The notes beneath the pieces were generated by a model, which was not told the DNA's origin, did no database searches, and saw nothing but the letters and a program-made list of their open reading frames with translations. 36,262 nt of DNA from an uncultured Clostridia bacterium (GTDB taxonomy: Bacteria > Bacillota > Clostridia > TANB77 > CAG-508), in contig CALXWO010000012.1 of NCBI GenBank assembly GCA_944392485.1, positions 1 to 36,262 on the forward strand, given 5' to 3'. Below, piece by piece: positions 1-8,008 of the stretch. Each line of letters begins with the position of its first letter. Position 1 is the first letter of the stretch. The position numbers were made by a program, and so were the translations under genes.

Positions 1-123
1 TACTGTTACTCCTACTAGTATTATCATTACTATTATTGTTATTATTAGGGCTATTATGGTTATGCCTTTGGAGTGCGGGAAAACACAGTTTTCCCCTACG
101 TTTTTATTTATGTTTATTATATG
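1..123 (-). pseudogene. Prepilin-like N-terminal fragment, cut by the window edge
   Basis: Read on the minus strand, the frame open from 123 to 1 encodes a class III (prepilin-type) signal: S-K-G-I-T-I-I-A-L followed by a long Ile/Val helix ending L-V-G-V-T-V. This matches the clostridial pattern KGITLIALVITIIVLLILAGVTI, in which Ala replaces the usual Glu5. The gene would continue beyond base 1. There is no in-frame ATG, GTG or TTG between the upstream stop (124-126) and the KGIT motif. Instead, a variant of the dispersed GGCGAACACAG palindrome occupies 75-100, directly before the motif. The native start therefore seems to have been replaced by a repeat, suggesting a broken copy or a recombined cassette. 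Use of a non-canonical start cannot be excluded. Confidence 0.55.
75..100. repeat. Variant copy of the GCGAACACAGTTCGC palindrome
   Basis: The core GGGAAAACACAGTTTTCCCC is followed by TACG. It has the same layout as the copies near 6.2, 9.2, 12.2 and 25.9 kb (GGGCGAACACAGTTCGCCCC-TACA), with both arms altered in a compensating way (GGGCGAA to GGGAAAA, TTCGCCC to TTTTCCC). The pairing is therefore preserved. It abuts the prepilin-like motif on the minus strand. Confidence 0.6.
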
Positions 124-225
124 TTATATACTTTTATTTTGCAATATATTATTATATTTTTTATGTTTTGGATTTTATTATTTGTTGTTATGTTTTTAAT
201 AATTTTTATGTATATTTATAATTAA

Positions 226-240
226 ATAAATTGTAATTTG
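226..240. repeat. Solitary copy of the 15-bp terminal repeat ATAAATTGTAATTTG
   Basis: This is an exact copy of the 15-mer that bounds the composite elements at 5194-5438 and 25847-26011. Here it stands alone, just past the T-run of the superoperon terminator. It may be the relic of an excised or degraded element. Confidence 0.6.
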
Positions 241-241
241 C

Positions 242-271
242 AAAAAAAATAGCGAACACATTATTGTTCGC
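242..271 (-). terminator. Rho-independent terminator of the ribosomal superoperon
   Basis: On the minus strand the sequence reads GCGAACA, a 6-nt loop, TGTTCGC, then TA and a run of eight T. It starts about 20 bases after the rplQ stop, so it ends the S10-spc-alpha transcript. The stem resembles the arms of the GCGAACACAG repeat family, so the terminator may derive from such a repeat (inference). Confidence 0.88.
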
Positions 272-291
272 ATATTTCTTTATTTTTATTA

Positions 292-816
292 TTAAACTAA
301 TTTTAATATAACTTTTTCTGCATTGTCGCCTTTTCTAGGTCCCATTTTAATTATTTGTGTATATCCACCTACTCTATCTTTGTAGTTTTCTGCTATTTCT
401 CCAAATAATTTTGCAGGTAAGTCAATATTTTTACCATCTGCATCTTTTACTTTATTTAATTTAGTCATTATTTTTCTTCTTGCATTTAATCTTGATGGCA
501 TATCTTTTTGTCTTTTTTCAGTTGTTTCAACTTTAACAACTCTTAAATATTCTTTACCATTTTTACTTGTAACTTTTTCTGTTTCTTTGTTACCTTTACT
601 ATCAAGCTTTGCTTTTATTACTTTAACTTCTACTTCTTCAAAGTTATCTTTTTCTTTTATTGCTAAAGCAATTATACTATCAACTATTGATTTAACTTCT
701 TTTGCTCTACATTCTGTTGTTTCTATTTTACCATGCATGATTAAATCTGTTGCTTGATTTTTAAGCATTGCTAATCTTTGATCTGTTGGTTTTCCAAGTT
801 TTCTATTTTTAGCCAA
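292..816 (-). CDS. rplQ: 50S ribosomal protein L17
   Basis: L17 of the large subunit, 174 aa from the TTG at 816. That start is chosen because GGAAGGTG lies 6 bases upstream; the upstream GTG at 825 would overlap this ribosome binding site. The N-terminus (RKLGKPTDQRLAML) and C-terminus (GGYTQIIKMGPRKGD) are typical. The protein is about 55 residues longer than Bacillus L17 (120 aa). The extra residues form a charged Lys/Glu-rich insertion at roughly residues 50-100, between the helical core and the ARRKIM segment. Related insertions are known in some clostridial L17 proteins. It is the last gene of the superoperon, 15 bases after rpoA and followed by a terminator. Confidence 0.97.
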   Translation of the reverse strand: MAKNRKLGKPTDQRLAMLKNQATDLIMHGKIETTECRAKEVKSIVDSIIALAIKEKDNFEEVEVKVIKAKLDSKGNKETEKVTSKNGKEYLRVVKVETTEKRQKDMPSRLNARRKIMTKLNKVKDADGKNIDLPAKLFGEIAENYKDRVGGYTQIIKMGPRKGDNAEKVILKLV

Positions 817-831
817 TGTTTTCACCTTCCT

Positions 832-1779
832 TTAATCTTCTTCACGGACAAAATCTAGTCCTAATGAGTGTAATTTGTTTGTAACTTCATCTAGTGATTT
901 TTTACCTAAGTTTCTTACTTTCATCATATCAGCTTCTGATTTGCTAGCTAAGTCTTCTACAGTTGAAATTCCTGCTCTTTTTAAACAGTTATAACTTCTA
1001 ACTGATAATTCTAATTCTTCTATAGGCATTTCTAAAACTTTTTCTTTTTTAGATTCTTCTTTTTCTACCATTACTTGAGTATTCTTAGCTGTTTCTGATA
1101 AATCAACAAATAATTCTAAATGTCCTGTCATAACTTTTGCAGCTAAACTTAATGCTTCATATGCTTTTAAACTACCATCTGTCCATACTTCGATTGTTAG
1201 TTTATCATAATCTACAGTTTGACCTACTCTTGTGTTTTCAACTGAATAGTTTACTTTTTTAACTGGTGTAAATATTGAATCTATAGGAAGTACATTTATT
1301 GCTTGGTTTGCTTCTTTATTTTTTTCGGCAACATTATATCCTCTTCCTCTATCTGCTGTCATTTCCATTACTAAATGTCCACCATCTGCAACAGTTGCAA
1401 TATGTAAATCAGGATTTAGAACTTCTACGCTAGAGTCTGTTATAATATCTCCTGCTGTAACTTCTCCTGCTTTATTAAAATCAATTCTAAGATTTTTTTG
1501 TTCATTATCATGTGATTTTAGTCTTACACTTTTTAAGTTAACTATTATTTCAGGAACATCTTCTACTACTCCTGGAACTGTTGAAAATTCATGAACTACA
1601 CCATCTATTTTTACACTTGTTATTGCTGTTCCTGGTAATGATGATAGTAAAATTCTTCTTAAAGAATTTCCTATTGTCATTCCATACCCTCTCTCTAATG
1701 GTTCACACACAAATTTTGCATAGTTTTCTTCTTCATTTGATGCTAGACATTCTATATTTGGTTTTTCAAATTCGATCAT
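832..1779 (-). CDS. rpoA: DNA-directed RNA polymerase subunit alpha
   Basis: RpoA, 315 aa, the usual length. The N-terminal dimerisation and assembly domain (about 1-230) includes the conserved [24 protein letters not shown] segment near residues 27-50. A short linker containing KEESKKEK leads to the C-terminal domain (about 250-310), with helix-hairpin-helix features such as [17 protein letters not shown] and [11 protein letters not shown], which contacts UP elements and activators. It follows rpsD after a 109-base gap filled by heptad repeats and precedes rplQ. Start is ATG, with AGGAGGTTAAAATAA upstream giving a good Shine-Dalgarno sequence. Confidence 0.99.
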   Translation of the reverse strand: MIEFEKPNIECLASNEEENYAKFVCEPLERGYGMTIGNSLRRILLSSLPGTAITSVKIDGVVHEFSTVPGVVEDVPEIIVNLKSVRLKSHDNEQKNLRIDFNKAGEVTAGDIITDSSVEVLNPDLHIATVADGGHLVMEMTADRGRGYNVAEKNKEANQAINVLPIDSIFTPVKKVNYSVENTRVGQTVDYDKLTIEVWTDGSLKAYEALSLAAKVMTGHLELFVDLSETAKNTQVMVEKEESKKEKVLEMPIEELELSVRSYNCLKRAGISTVEDLASKSEADMMKVRNLGKKSLDEVTNKLHSLGLDFVREED

Positions 1780-1798
1780 TTATTTTAACCTCCTATTT

Positions 1799-1888
1799 AG
1801 ACGTTAGAGGTTAGATTTTAGATGTTAGATATACAAAAGTTTCTAACTTCCTATTTCTAATTTCTAACTTCCTATTTCTAATTTCTAA
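1799..1888. repeat. Heptad-periodic repeat pair (TTAGANN arm and its complement)
   Basis: Four tandem 7-nt units of type TTAGAGG/TTAGATT/TTAGATG/TTAGATA occur near 1804-1831. After a short spacer they are followed by about seven complementary units (TTCTAAC, TTCCTAT, TTCTAAT). The arms could pair into a long imperfect hairpin in the rpsD-rpoA mRNA. The same family occurs at 10305-10439. Confidence 0.75.
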
Positions 1889-2515
1889 CTATTTAGAATA
1901 TAACTCAACTATTAAGTGTTCTTCAACTGGTAAATCTACATCTTCTCTAGATGCTAATTTTACTACTTTTACTTGTTGTTTATTATTGTCTTTTTCTAAC
2001 CATTCTGGAACTGGTTTGCTAGCATTTACTTCAGCATTTTCTTTTGCTATTTTGCTATCTTTTTTGTTTTCTCTTACTGTTATAACATCTCCAGGTTTTA
2101 CTAAATATGATGCTATATCTGTTTTAACTCCATTTACATCAAAGTGTCCATGGTTTACAAGTTGTCTTGCTTGAGCTCTTGATACTCCAAATCCAGCTCT
2201 ATAAACTACGTTATCTAATCTACTTTCTAATATTTGTAATAGGTTTTCACCTGTTATACCTTTTTTATTTTCAGCCATTTTGAAGTATTTTCTAAATTGT
2301 TTTTCTCCTACTCCATAAAATGCTTTTGTTTTTTGTTTTTCTCTTAATTGTGTACCGTATTCAGAAAGTTTTTTTCTACCTTGTCCATGCTCTCCAGGTG
2401 CATAATTTCTTCTTGTTATACTACATTTGTCTGAATAACATCTTGAACCTTTAAGAAAAAGTTTTTGTCCTTCTCTACGGCATATACGACATTGTTCATC
2501 TTTATATCTTGACAT
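1889..2515 (-). CDS. rpsD: 30S ribosomal protein S4
   Basis: S4, 208 aa, a primary 16S rRNA binder. The N-terminal segment has four cysteines (C9 and C12, then C26 and C31) in the pattern of a zinc-binding S4 (C+ form): [11 protein letters not shown] followed by CYSDKC. An S4 RNA-binding domain follows from about residue 93 ([22 protein letters not shown]), then [19 protein letters not shown]. In Firmicutes rpsD is often elsewhere in the genome under its own leader; here it sits in the alpha operon between rpsK and rpoA, as is common in Clostridia. ATG start, GGAGAAAAATAA upstream. Confidence 0.98.
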   Translation of the reverse strand: MSRYKDEQCRICRREGQKLFLKGSRCYSDKCSITRRNYAPGEHGQGRKKLSEYGTQLREKQKTKAFYGVGEKQFRKYFKMAENKKGITGENLLQILESRLDNVVYRAGFGVSRAQARQLVNHGHFDVNGVKTDIASYLVKPGDVITVRENKKDSKIAKENAEVNASKPVPEWLEKDNNKQQVKVVKLASREDVDLPVEEHLIVELYSK

Positions 2516-2552
2516 TTATTTTTCTCCTTTCTTCTGAGTAAAAAACATATTG

Positions 2553-2586
2553 TACTTTTCACTCTTCACTTTTAACTATTAACTTT
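2553..2586. repeat. Heptad repeat tract between rpsK and rpsD
   Basis: The plus strand shows 7-nt steps: CACTCTT, CACTTTT, AACTATT, AACTTTT. They share the T(A/C)ACT pattern found in other gaps of this window. The tract lies just downstream of rpsK on the minus-strand transcript. Confidence 0.6.
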
Positions 2587-2587
2587 T

Positions 2588-2980
2588 TTATACTCTTCTT
2601 CTTTTTGGTGGTCTACAACCATTATGTGGTATTGGTGTTACATCTTTTATCATGCTAATTTCAAGTCCTGCTGTTTGTAAAGATCTTATTGCAGCTTCTC
2701 TTCCTGAACCTGGTCCTTTAACATATACATCTACTGTTTTTAGTCCGTGTTCCATTCCTGCTTTTGCTGCTGTTAATGCTGCTTCTCCTGCTGCAAATGG
2801 AGTACTTTTTCTAGATCCTTTAAAACCTAATTCTCCAGCACTTGCCCATGAAATAGCATTTCCTTTTTCGTCTGTTATTGTAACTATTGTGTTATTAAAG
2901 CTAGAATGAATATGTGCTGCACCTTTTTCGATGTTTTTTCTATCTCTTCTTCTAGTAACTTTTTTTACTGGTTTAGCCAT
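2588..2980 (-). CDS. rpsK: 30S ribosomal protein S11
   Basis: S11, 130 aa, of the small-subunit platform. Conserved features are the basic N-terminus ([22 protein letters not shown]), the TPFAAGEAA helix, the [15 protein letters not shown] loop, and the C-terminal [18 protein letters not shown] tail. Length is normal (B. subtilis 131). It lies between rpsM (213 bases upstream) and rpsD. Start ATG with a GGAAAGGAGC ribosome binding site. The 213-base gap to rpsM is AT-rich, and I see no gene in it. Confidence 0.98.
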   Translation of the reverse strand: MAKPVKKVTRRRDRKNIEKGAAHIHSSFNNTIVTITDEKGNAISWASAGELGFKGSRKSTPFAAGEAALTAAKAGMEHGLKTVDVYVKGPGSGREAAIRSLQTAGLEISMIKDVTPIPHNGCRPPKRRRV

Positions 2981-3193
2981 AATTTAATTTGCTCCTTTCC
3001 TTTTAAGGTATGAGGATACAGTTTTTGTTTTGTCTATACTGTCTTGGGAATCTATATTTTTCCAAAACTAATTAGTGGTTTATATTTTTTTGTTCCTCTT
3101 TCTTTATTGTGTTTTGTATTTGGTATTTTGCAATTGTTTAATAACAATTTTTATTAAATTTATTTACCAAACTTTAACTTGTAAAATTCAAAT

Positions 3194-3556
3194 TTATTTC
3201 TTTTTGCTTACTAATTTTCTAGGTCCTTTTCTTGTACGAGCATTAGTTTTTGTTCTTTGACCTCTTACAGGTAATCCTCTTCTATGTCTAATTCCTCTAA
3301 AGCATCCTATTTCTGTAAGTCTTTTAATATTTAATGCAACTTCTCTTCTTAAGTCACCTTCTACTTTGTAATCTTCCATTGCATTTCTTATTGCCTTTAC
3401 TTGGTCATCTGTTAAATCTTTTACTCTTGTATCTGGGTTTACTTTAGCTTCTGCTAAAATTTTGTTAGAACTTGTTCTTCCTATTCCATAAATATATGTT
3501 AGTCCAATTTCAACCCTTTTTTCTTTAGGCAAATCTACTCCTGCTATACGAGCCAT
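3194..3556 (-). CDS. rpsM: 30S ribosomal protein S13
   Basis: S13, 120 aa, at the head of the small subunit where it contacts the P-site tRNA and L5. It begins [21 protein letters not shown] as usual. It has the helix-two-turn-helix segment ([10 protein letters not shown]) and the basic C-terminus [19 protein letters not shown]. First gene after a 354-base gap that separates it from rpmJ. Ribosome binding site AGAGGTGAAATAAAATATG. Confidence 0.98.
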   Translation of the reverse strand: MARIAGVDLPKEKRVEIGLTYIYGIGRTSSNKILAEAKVNPDTRVKDLTDDQVKAIRNAMEDYKVEGDLRREVALNIKRLTEIGCFRGIRHRRGLPVRGQRTKTNARTRKGPRKLVSKKK

Positions 3557-3910
3557 ATTTTATTTCACCTCTTCTAAATAATTTTTCTTTTTTTGTACAT
3601 AGTTAATATTGAAATTTGGAGGTGTGATGTGTGAGATGTGATGCGTGCTTTTTAGGAATAGTCCTTTGCTAGGTTAGGTTCACCCTAATTTCTCACTTCC
3701 CACTTCTCACTTCGCACTTCTTGTACTAATTACAATATTACTAACTTTTTTTAGTTTAATTAGTATAATTGAAATGTAATTAAACTATATATAATAAATA
3801 AAAATAGATAATTCTTAAATTTTCTAATTTAAGACAGCCGCTTCTCTATTTTTATGTATTAACAACTTCATTTACATGATAATAAATCTAATAAGATTTT
3901 ATTAGATTTA
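3557..3910. other. 354-base gap between rpmJ and rpsM, filled by repeats and hairpins
   Basis: No protein gene is visible. From right to left on the transcript it holds a perfect 17-bp hairpin (3878-3915), a 10-bp inverted repeat AGTTTAATTA/TAATTAAACT (3753-3762 and 3777-3786), and the heptad-arm repeat (3616-3721). No convincing promoter was identified, although AT-rich -10-like sequences are plentiful. Confidence 0.6.
3616..3721. repeat. Dispersed repeat with heptad arms (inverted relative of 5318-5421)
   Basis: A G-rich arm (GGTGTGATGTGTGAGATGTG) leads to a core containing CTTTTTAGG and CACCCTAATT. Then comes a pyrimidine arm of strict 7-nt steps (TCTCACT, TCCCACT, TCTCACT, TCGCACT). The reverse complement of 5318-5421 aligns over most of its length, including the CTTTTTAGG...CCCTAATTTC core. 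Confidence 0.75.
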
Positions 3911-3915
3911 TTATC
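3878..3915. other. Perfect 17-bp hairpin overlapping the rpmJ stop
   Basis: GATAATAAATCTAATAA, the loop GATT, then the exact complement. The right arm contains the rpmJ stop codon (3911-3913). There is no T-run, so it is not a classical terminator; it could be a processing or stability element between rpmJ and rpsM. Confidence 0.65.
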
Positions 3916-4024
3916 CTTGTCTTTGTTTGTGTTTTGGGTTTTCACAAATTACTCTTGTTACACCTTTTCTTTTTATTATTTTACATTTTTCACATATTTT
4001 TTTTACTGATGGTCTTACTTTCAT
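3911..4024 (-). CDS. rpmJ: 50S ribosomal protein L36 (zinc type)
   Basis: L36, 37 aa, read directly from the minus strand: starts [20 protein letters not shown] and ends PKHKQRQG. The zinc ligands are the C-x2-C pair (residues 11 and 14), a Cys in VICENPKHK (residue 27) and the following His, i.e. the C+ form. The length is standard. A ribosome binding site, GAGGTGAAGAAG, precedes the ATG. Location between infA and rpsM is the classic one. Confidence 0.97.
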   Translation of the reverse strand: MKVRPSVKKICEKCKIIKRKGVTRVICENPKHKQRQG

Positions 4025-4131
4025 CTTCTTCACCTCGATTAAAAAATTTTATTGTTCTAGCTTATTCTTTAAATTATTAATATGTTTAAAATAAATCAAA
4101 AGTGGTATATTGCTAGGAAAGCAAATAAAAA

Positions 4132-4350
4132 TTACTTTGCTCTCCATGTTATCCTACCACGATTTAAATCGTATGGAGAAAGTTCTAATTTTACTTTATC
4201 TCCTGGGAGAATTTTTATATAATTCATTCTAAGTTTACCAGAAATATGTGCTAATACTTGATGCCCATTTTCTAGTTCAACTTTGAAATTTGTATTAGGT
4301 AATGCCTCTACAACAGTACCTTCAACCTCTATTACATCTTCTTTTGACAA
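4132..4350 (-). CDS. infA: Translation initiation factor IF-1
   Basis: IF-1, 72 aa, an S1-like OB-fold protein that occupies the ribosomal A site during initiation. Conserved motifs: [45 protein letters not shown], and the C-terminal [16 protein letters not shown]. The start codon is TTG, 8 bases after GGAGG. It lies between map (58 bases upstream) and rpmJ, as in other Firmicutes. Confidence 0.98.
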   Translation of the reverse strand: MSKEDVIEVEGTVVEALPNTNFKVELENGHQVLAHISGKLRMNYIKILPGDKVKLELSPYDLNRGRITWRAK

Positions 4351-4408
4351 TGTTTTATCCTCCTATTTGTTTGTTTCACGCAAATAACTAGTATATTATA
4401 CATTAATT

Positions 4409-5179
4409 TTATATTATTGTCAATATTTCTGGTTCTTTTTTTGTTATTAAAATTGTATTTTCATAATGGGCAGATAGACTTCCATCTTCTGTAATAATTG
4501 TCCATCCATCTTCTAGTTGTAAAATATTTGATTTTCCCATTATAACCATTGGTTCTATTGCAAGTGTCATTCCTGCTTGTAATCTAATTCCTCTGCCAGG
4601 CTTTCCGTAATTTGGAATTCCTGGATCTTCGTGCATGCTTGCTCCTATTCCATGCCCTTGAAATTCTTTTACAACAGAATATCCATTTTTTTCTACATAT
4701 GTTCCTATTGCATTTGATATATCACCTAATCTATTTCCTTCTTTTGCAAATTTTATTCCTTCAAAAAAAGCTTGTTTTGTAACTTCTATTAATCTTTTTG
4801 TGCTTTCGGGAACATTTCCTACAATGTATGTTCTTGCACAATCTCCATTATATCCATTTTTAAATGCTACTAAATCTATACTAATTATATCTCCATCTTT
4901 CAGAATAGTATTTTTTGATGGTATGCCGTGTATAACTTCGTCATTTATAGATGCACATATAGAACCTGGAAAATTAGGAACCCCCTTTTCTCCACTTGGA
5001 TAACCTTTTTCTGCGGGTATTCCACCATTTGCTCTTATTGTATCTTCTGCAATTTTGTCTAGTTCATATGTAGAAATTCCTGGCTTTATTGCTTTTTCAA
5101 TTTCTTTTTGGGCTAAAGCTGCAACTCTACATGCTTCTCTCATTAATTCAATTTCTCTTTTTGATTTAATTGTAACCAA
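4409..5179 (-). CDS. map: Methionine aminopeptidase, type I
   Basis: MetAP, 256 aa, removes the initiator methionine of nascent proteins. The pita-bread metallopeptidase ligands are visible: an Asp in DLVAFKNGYNGDCAR (both Asp of the pair), His in GHGIGASMHEDP, Glu in AIEPMV, and Glu in the C-terminal SAHYENTILIT. No SEC-C zinc motif is present at the N-terminus. Start is TTG, with GGGGGTAATTAAA upstream; no ATG gives a full-length product. It is separated from adk by a 245-base composite repeat. Confidence 0.97.
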   Translation of the reverse strand: MVTIKSKREIELMREACRVAALAQKEIEKAIKPGISTYELDKIAEDTIRANGGIPAEKGYPSGEKGVPNFPGSICASINDEVIHGIPSKNTILKDGDIISIDLVAFKNGYNGDCARTYIVGNVPESTKRLIEVTKQAFFEGIKFAKEGNRLGDISNAIGTYVEKNGYSVVKEFQGHGIGASMHEDPGIPNYGKPGRGIRLQAGMTLAIEPMVIMGKSNILQLEDGWTIITEDGSLSAHYENTILITKKEPEILTII

Positions 5180-5193
5180 ATTTAATTACCCCC

Positions 5194-5438
5194 ATAAATT
5201 GTAATTTGCTTTGCAAATTACAATAGTGAAAAACTAAAAGTGAAAAGTGAATAGTAAATGAAGATTTTTTGTTGATTTCAACAAAAAATCAACAATTACT
5301 TTTAACTGTAATTTGTATGAGAAGTGAGAAGTGGGATGTGGGAAGTGTGAAATTAGGGTAAGCCTTACGTAGCCTAGCCCTAAAAAGCACACCTCACACT
5401 TCACACCTCTCACATCACAACAACAAATTACAATTTAT
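5194..5438. mobile_element. Composite repeat element with 15-bp perfect terminal inverted repeats
   Basis: The ends are ATAAATTGTAATTTG (5194-5208) and its exact complement (5424-5438). Inside are: a hairpin TTGTAATTTGC/GCAAATTACAA; heptad arms (AGTGAAA, AACTAAA, AGTGAAA, AGTGAAT, AGTAAAT) at about 5225-5260; a 13-bp hairpin GATTTTTTGTTGA/TCAACAAAAAATC (5262-5290); and a second heptad module GTGAGAA...CTCACA (5318-5421). It encodes no protein and fills the map-adk gap. The layout resembles a non-autonomous MITE-like unit; I see no clear target-site duplication. Confidence 0.65.
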
Positions 5439-5446
5439 ATTTTTTA

Positions 5447-6103
5447 CTATTTTTTCAAGTATTCTTCTACTTCTTTTGCTACGTCATATGATGTTTTTCC
5501 AACACTATCTCCTGCTTTTGCATCATAAAGCACTCCAGCATTTTTATAGTGATTTATTAGTTCTTCTGCTGATTCGCTATATACTTTTAATCTGTTTTGT
5601 ACTACTTCTGGTTTTTGATCTTCCCTTTGGTATAGTTCTCCTCCACATTTATCGCATATTCCTTCTTGCTTTGGCGGATTAAATACTACATTGTATATTT
5701 CTCCACAGTTTTTACAACTTCTTCTGTTTGCTATTCTTTCTACTATTTCGTCAAATGGAACATCAATATTTAATGCCATATCTACTTTTGCTTCCATTTC
5801 TTTTAACATTTTATCAAGGCTAATTGCTTGAACTTCTGTTCTTGGAAATCCATCTAAAACTGCTCCGTTTTCTACATCACTTGCATTTAGTCTGTCTTTT
5901 AACATTTTTATTGTTACTTCATCTGGAACAAGTTCTCCTTTGTCCATATATTTTTTTGCTTCTTTACCTAATTCTGTTTCATTTTTTAAGTTCTCTCTGA
6001 ACAAATCTCCTGTTGATATATGTGCAAGTTTTAAATCTTCTGCTATTATTTTTCCTGCTGTTCCTTTTCCACTTCCTGGTGCTCCTAGTAATACTATAAA
6101 CAT
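5447..6103 (-). CDS. adk: Adenylate kinase (zinc-lid form)
   Basis: Adk, 218 aa, makes 2 ADP from ATP and AMP. The start at 6103 is supported by GGAGGAATAAAT just before the ATG; the longer open frame upstream translates a repeat. Motifs: P-loop GAPGSGKGT (7-15), AMP-binding segment STGDLFREN (30-38), and DGFPRT (84-89). The LID has four cysteines, C130, C133, C150 and C153, the zinc-binding type of Gram-positive bacteria. It follows secY, which is the usual order. Confidence 0.98.
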   Translation of the reverse strand: MFIVLLGAPGSGKGTAGKIIAEDLKLAHISTGDLFRENLKNETELGKEAKKYMDKGELVPDEVTIKMLKDRLNASDVENGAVLDGFPRTEVQAISLDKMLKEMEAKVDMALNIDVPFDEIVERIANRRSCKNCGEIYNVVFNPPKQEGICDKCGGELYQREDQKPEVVQNRLKVYSESAEELINHYKNAGVLYDAKAGDSVGKTSYDVAKEVEEYLKK

Positions 6104-6160
6104 ATTTATTCCTCCATTCAAACAAATAAAAATTTGTTTTATTTTATTTTTTACATTTGT

Positions 6161-6214
6161 ATGGGCGAACTGTGTTCGCCCGTTTATTTTTAGGGCGAAC
6201 ACAGTTCGCCCTTA
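6161..6214. repeat. Two facing copies of the GGGCGAACACAG palindrome
   Basis: GGGCGAACTGTGTTCGCCC (from 6163) and GGGCGAACACAGTTCGCCC (from 6193) face each other across an 11-base spacer. They can form either two small hairpins or one long one. They lie in the adk leader, between secY and adk. The same two-copy arrangement occurs at 25901-25960. Confidence 0.8.
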
Positions 6215-6224
6215 CATATTTGTT

Positions 6225-7562
6225 CTATTCTAAAAATCCTTTATAATGACGCATAACTAGTCTAGATTCTAATTGTTGTACTGTTTCTAATGCAACACCT
6301 ACTACTATAAGTATTGATGTTCCTCCAAATGCTACATTTAATCCTGTAAATCTCATAAGCATTGGAAGTATTGCTATAATACTTAAGAATACGCCTCCAA
6401 ATAATGTTAATTTACTCATTATATTAGACAAGTATTCTGTTGTAGGTTTTCCTGCCCTTATTCCTGGTATGAATCCACCATTCTTTTTTATGTTGTTTGA
6501 TACTTCTGCTGGATTGAATGTTGCGTATGTATAAAAGTATGTGAATCCTAAAATTAATAATAAATATATAATTGCATTTGCAATAGTATATCCAACTCCA
6601 ACTTGTGAAGTAGATGTTGCTATTGAAAATTTATATATTGTAGCCCAAAATCCAGTTTGTGTTGCTATACTTGGGTTAAACATTTGTATAATCATTGCAG
6701 GAAATGTCATAAAAGATGAAGCAAATATTACAGGCATTACACCTGCCATTGCAAGTTTAAATGGAATGTGAGTATTTTGTCCTCCATACATTTTTCTGCC
6801 TACAACTTTTTTAGCATATTGTACAGGTATTCTTCTTTCTGCTTCTTGTACAAAAACTACTGCTGCAACTAAAATAACTGCTCCTATTATTAGTCCTAAA
6901 GATAATAGCAATCCTGTTGTACTAAATCCTTCATCTGTAAATATTAATCTGTACATTGCTGTTACTGCAGATGGTAAAGAAGATATTATACCAATAAATA
7001 TAATCATTGATATACCATTTCCTATACCTCTATTTGTAATTTGTTCTCCAAGCCACATTAAAAGTGCTGTGCCTGCAACTAAAGATAATACTATTAATGC
7101 ACCTGTTCCAAATCCTGGGTTAATAAATACACCAAATGCACTATATGTTCCGCTATATGACATATATATTCCTATTGCTTCTACTAATGCTAAAACTAAT
7201 GTTAGCATTTTTGTGTATCTATTAATTTTAGCTTTTCCTTCTTCTCCACCTTCTTTAATAAGTTTTTCTAAAGAAGGTATTACCATTCCTAATAATTGTA
7301 TAACGATTGATGCTGTAATATATGGACTTATACTCATTGCAAATATAGAAAATCTTGAAAAAGCTCCTCCTGATATTAAATCAATAAGTCCTGATAAAGT
7401 TCCTCCTGTTGATTGTGAAGTAAGTTCACTTAAAGCTATTGTATCAACTCCTGGAACTGAAATATAACAACCTAATCTAAATATAACTATTAATAATAAT
7501 GTATATAATATTCTTTTTCTTACATCAGGTGTTTTAAAAGCATTTTTTATGGTTTGAAACAA
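6225..7562 (-). CDS. secY: Preprotein translocase subunit SecY
   Basis: SecY, 445 aa, the channel of the Sec translocon with ten transmembrane helices. Typical segments: SVPGVD near residue 37, the plug and TM2a region with GGAFSRFSIFAMSISPYITASI, FVQEAERRIPVQYAKK, the NIKKNGGFIPGIRAGKPT loop before TM9, and the C-terminal ALETVQQLESRLVMRHYKG. The start codon is TTG, immediately after the rplO stop (TAG-TTG). The ribosome binding site AGAGGTGAT lies inside the last rplO codons, which implies translational coupling. The frameshift in rplO means that rplO translation would stop 42 bases early. Confidence 0.97.
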   Translation of the reverse strand: MFQTIKNAFKTPDVRKRILYTLLLIVIFRLGCYISVPGVDTIALSELTSQSTGGTLSGLIDLISGGAFSRFSIFAMSISPYITASIVIQLLGMVIPSLEKLIKEGGEEGKAKINRYTKMLTLVLALVEAIGIYMSYSGTYSAFGVFINPGFGTGALIVLSLVAGTALLMWLGEQITNRGIGNGISMIIFIGIISSLPSAVTAMYRLIFTDEGFSTTGLLLSLGLIIGAVILVAAVVFVQEAERRIPVQYAKKVVGRKMYGGQNTHIPFKLAMAGVMPVIFASSFMTFPAMIIQMFNPSIATQTGFWATIYKFSIATSTSQVGVGYTIANAIIYLLLILGFTYFYTYATFNPAEVSNNIKKNGGFIPGIRAGKPTTEYLSNIMSKLTLFGGVFLSIIAILPMLMRFTGLNVAFGGTSILIVVGVALETVQQLESRLVMRHYKGFLE

Positions 7563-7998
7563 CTAAATCACCTCTGCTTTTCCACCAGCTGCTTCTATTT
7601 TTTCTTTAGCAGCTTTTGTAAATCTTGCTCCGCTTTACTGTAAGCTTTTTATCTAGTTTTCCTGTAGCTAAAACAACTATTCCGTCATTTGCTTTGCTTA
7701 TTATTCCATCTTTAATTAAGCTCTCAGCAGTAACTACGTCTGATTTACTTTTATTTAGCATTGTTAAAGTTACTTCTGTATATTGAGCAGCATGAATATT
7801 TTTAAATCCTCTTTTTGGTAATCTTCTATATAATGGTGTTTGACCACCTTCAAATCCACGTCTTACTCCTCCACCAGATCTTGCTTTTTGTCCTTTATGA
7901 CCTCTACCTGATGTTTTTCCAAGTCCAGAACTTATACCACGTCCAACTCTTCTTCTTGTAACTTTTTCTTGACCTGCTTTTATATTACCTAATTCCAT
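7563..7998 (-). CDS. rplO: 50S ribosomal protein L15, with a +1 frameshift near the 3' end
   Basis: The first frame gives [40 protein letters not shown], and so on to KLDKKLTVK, all typical L15. It then runs out of family similarity and stops at 7606. Shifting by one base near 7632 restores the expected end: G-A-R-F-T-K, then [14 protein letters not shown] and a stop at 7563-7565. A single extra base (around G7632) explains this. With it removed, the protein is 144 aa, the normal length. A sequencing or assembly error is the simplest cause; a real mutation (L15 is dispensable in some bacteria) is also possible. ATG start with AGGGAAAACGAG upstream. Confidence 0.9.
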
Positions 7999-8008
7999 CT
8001 CGTTTTCC

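Noticed and set aside
36..221. 61-codon plus-strand open frame
   Set aside because: Very hydrophobic AT-rich translation, no ribosome binding site, and it lies antisense to the prepilin-like fragment and repeat.
1799..1888. Possible CRISPR-like array
   Set aside because: Units are 7 nt with no spacers and they diverge gradually; no cas genes are nearby.
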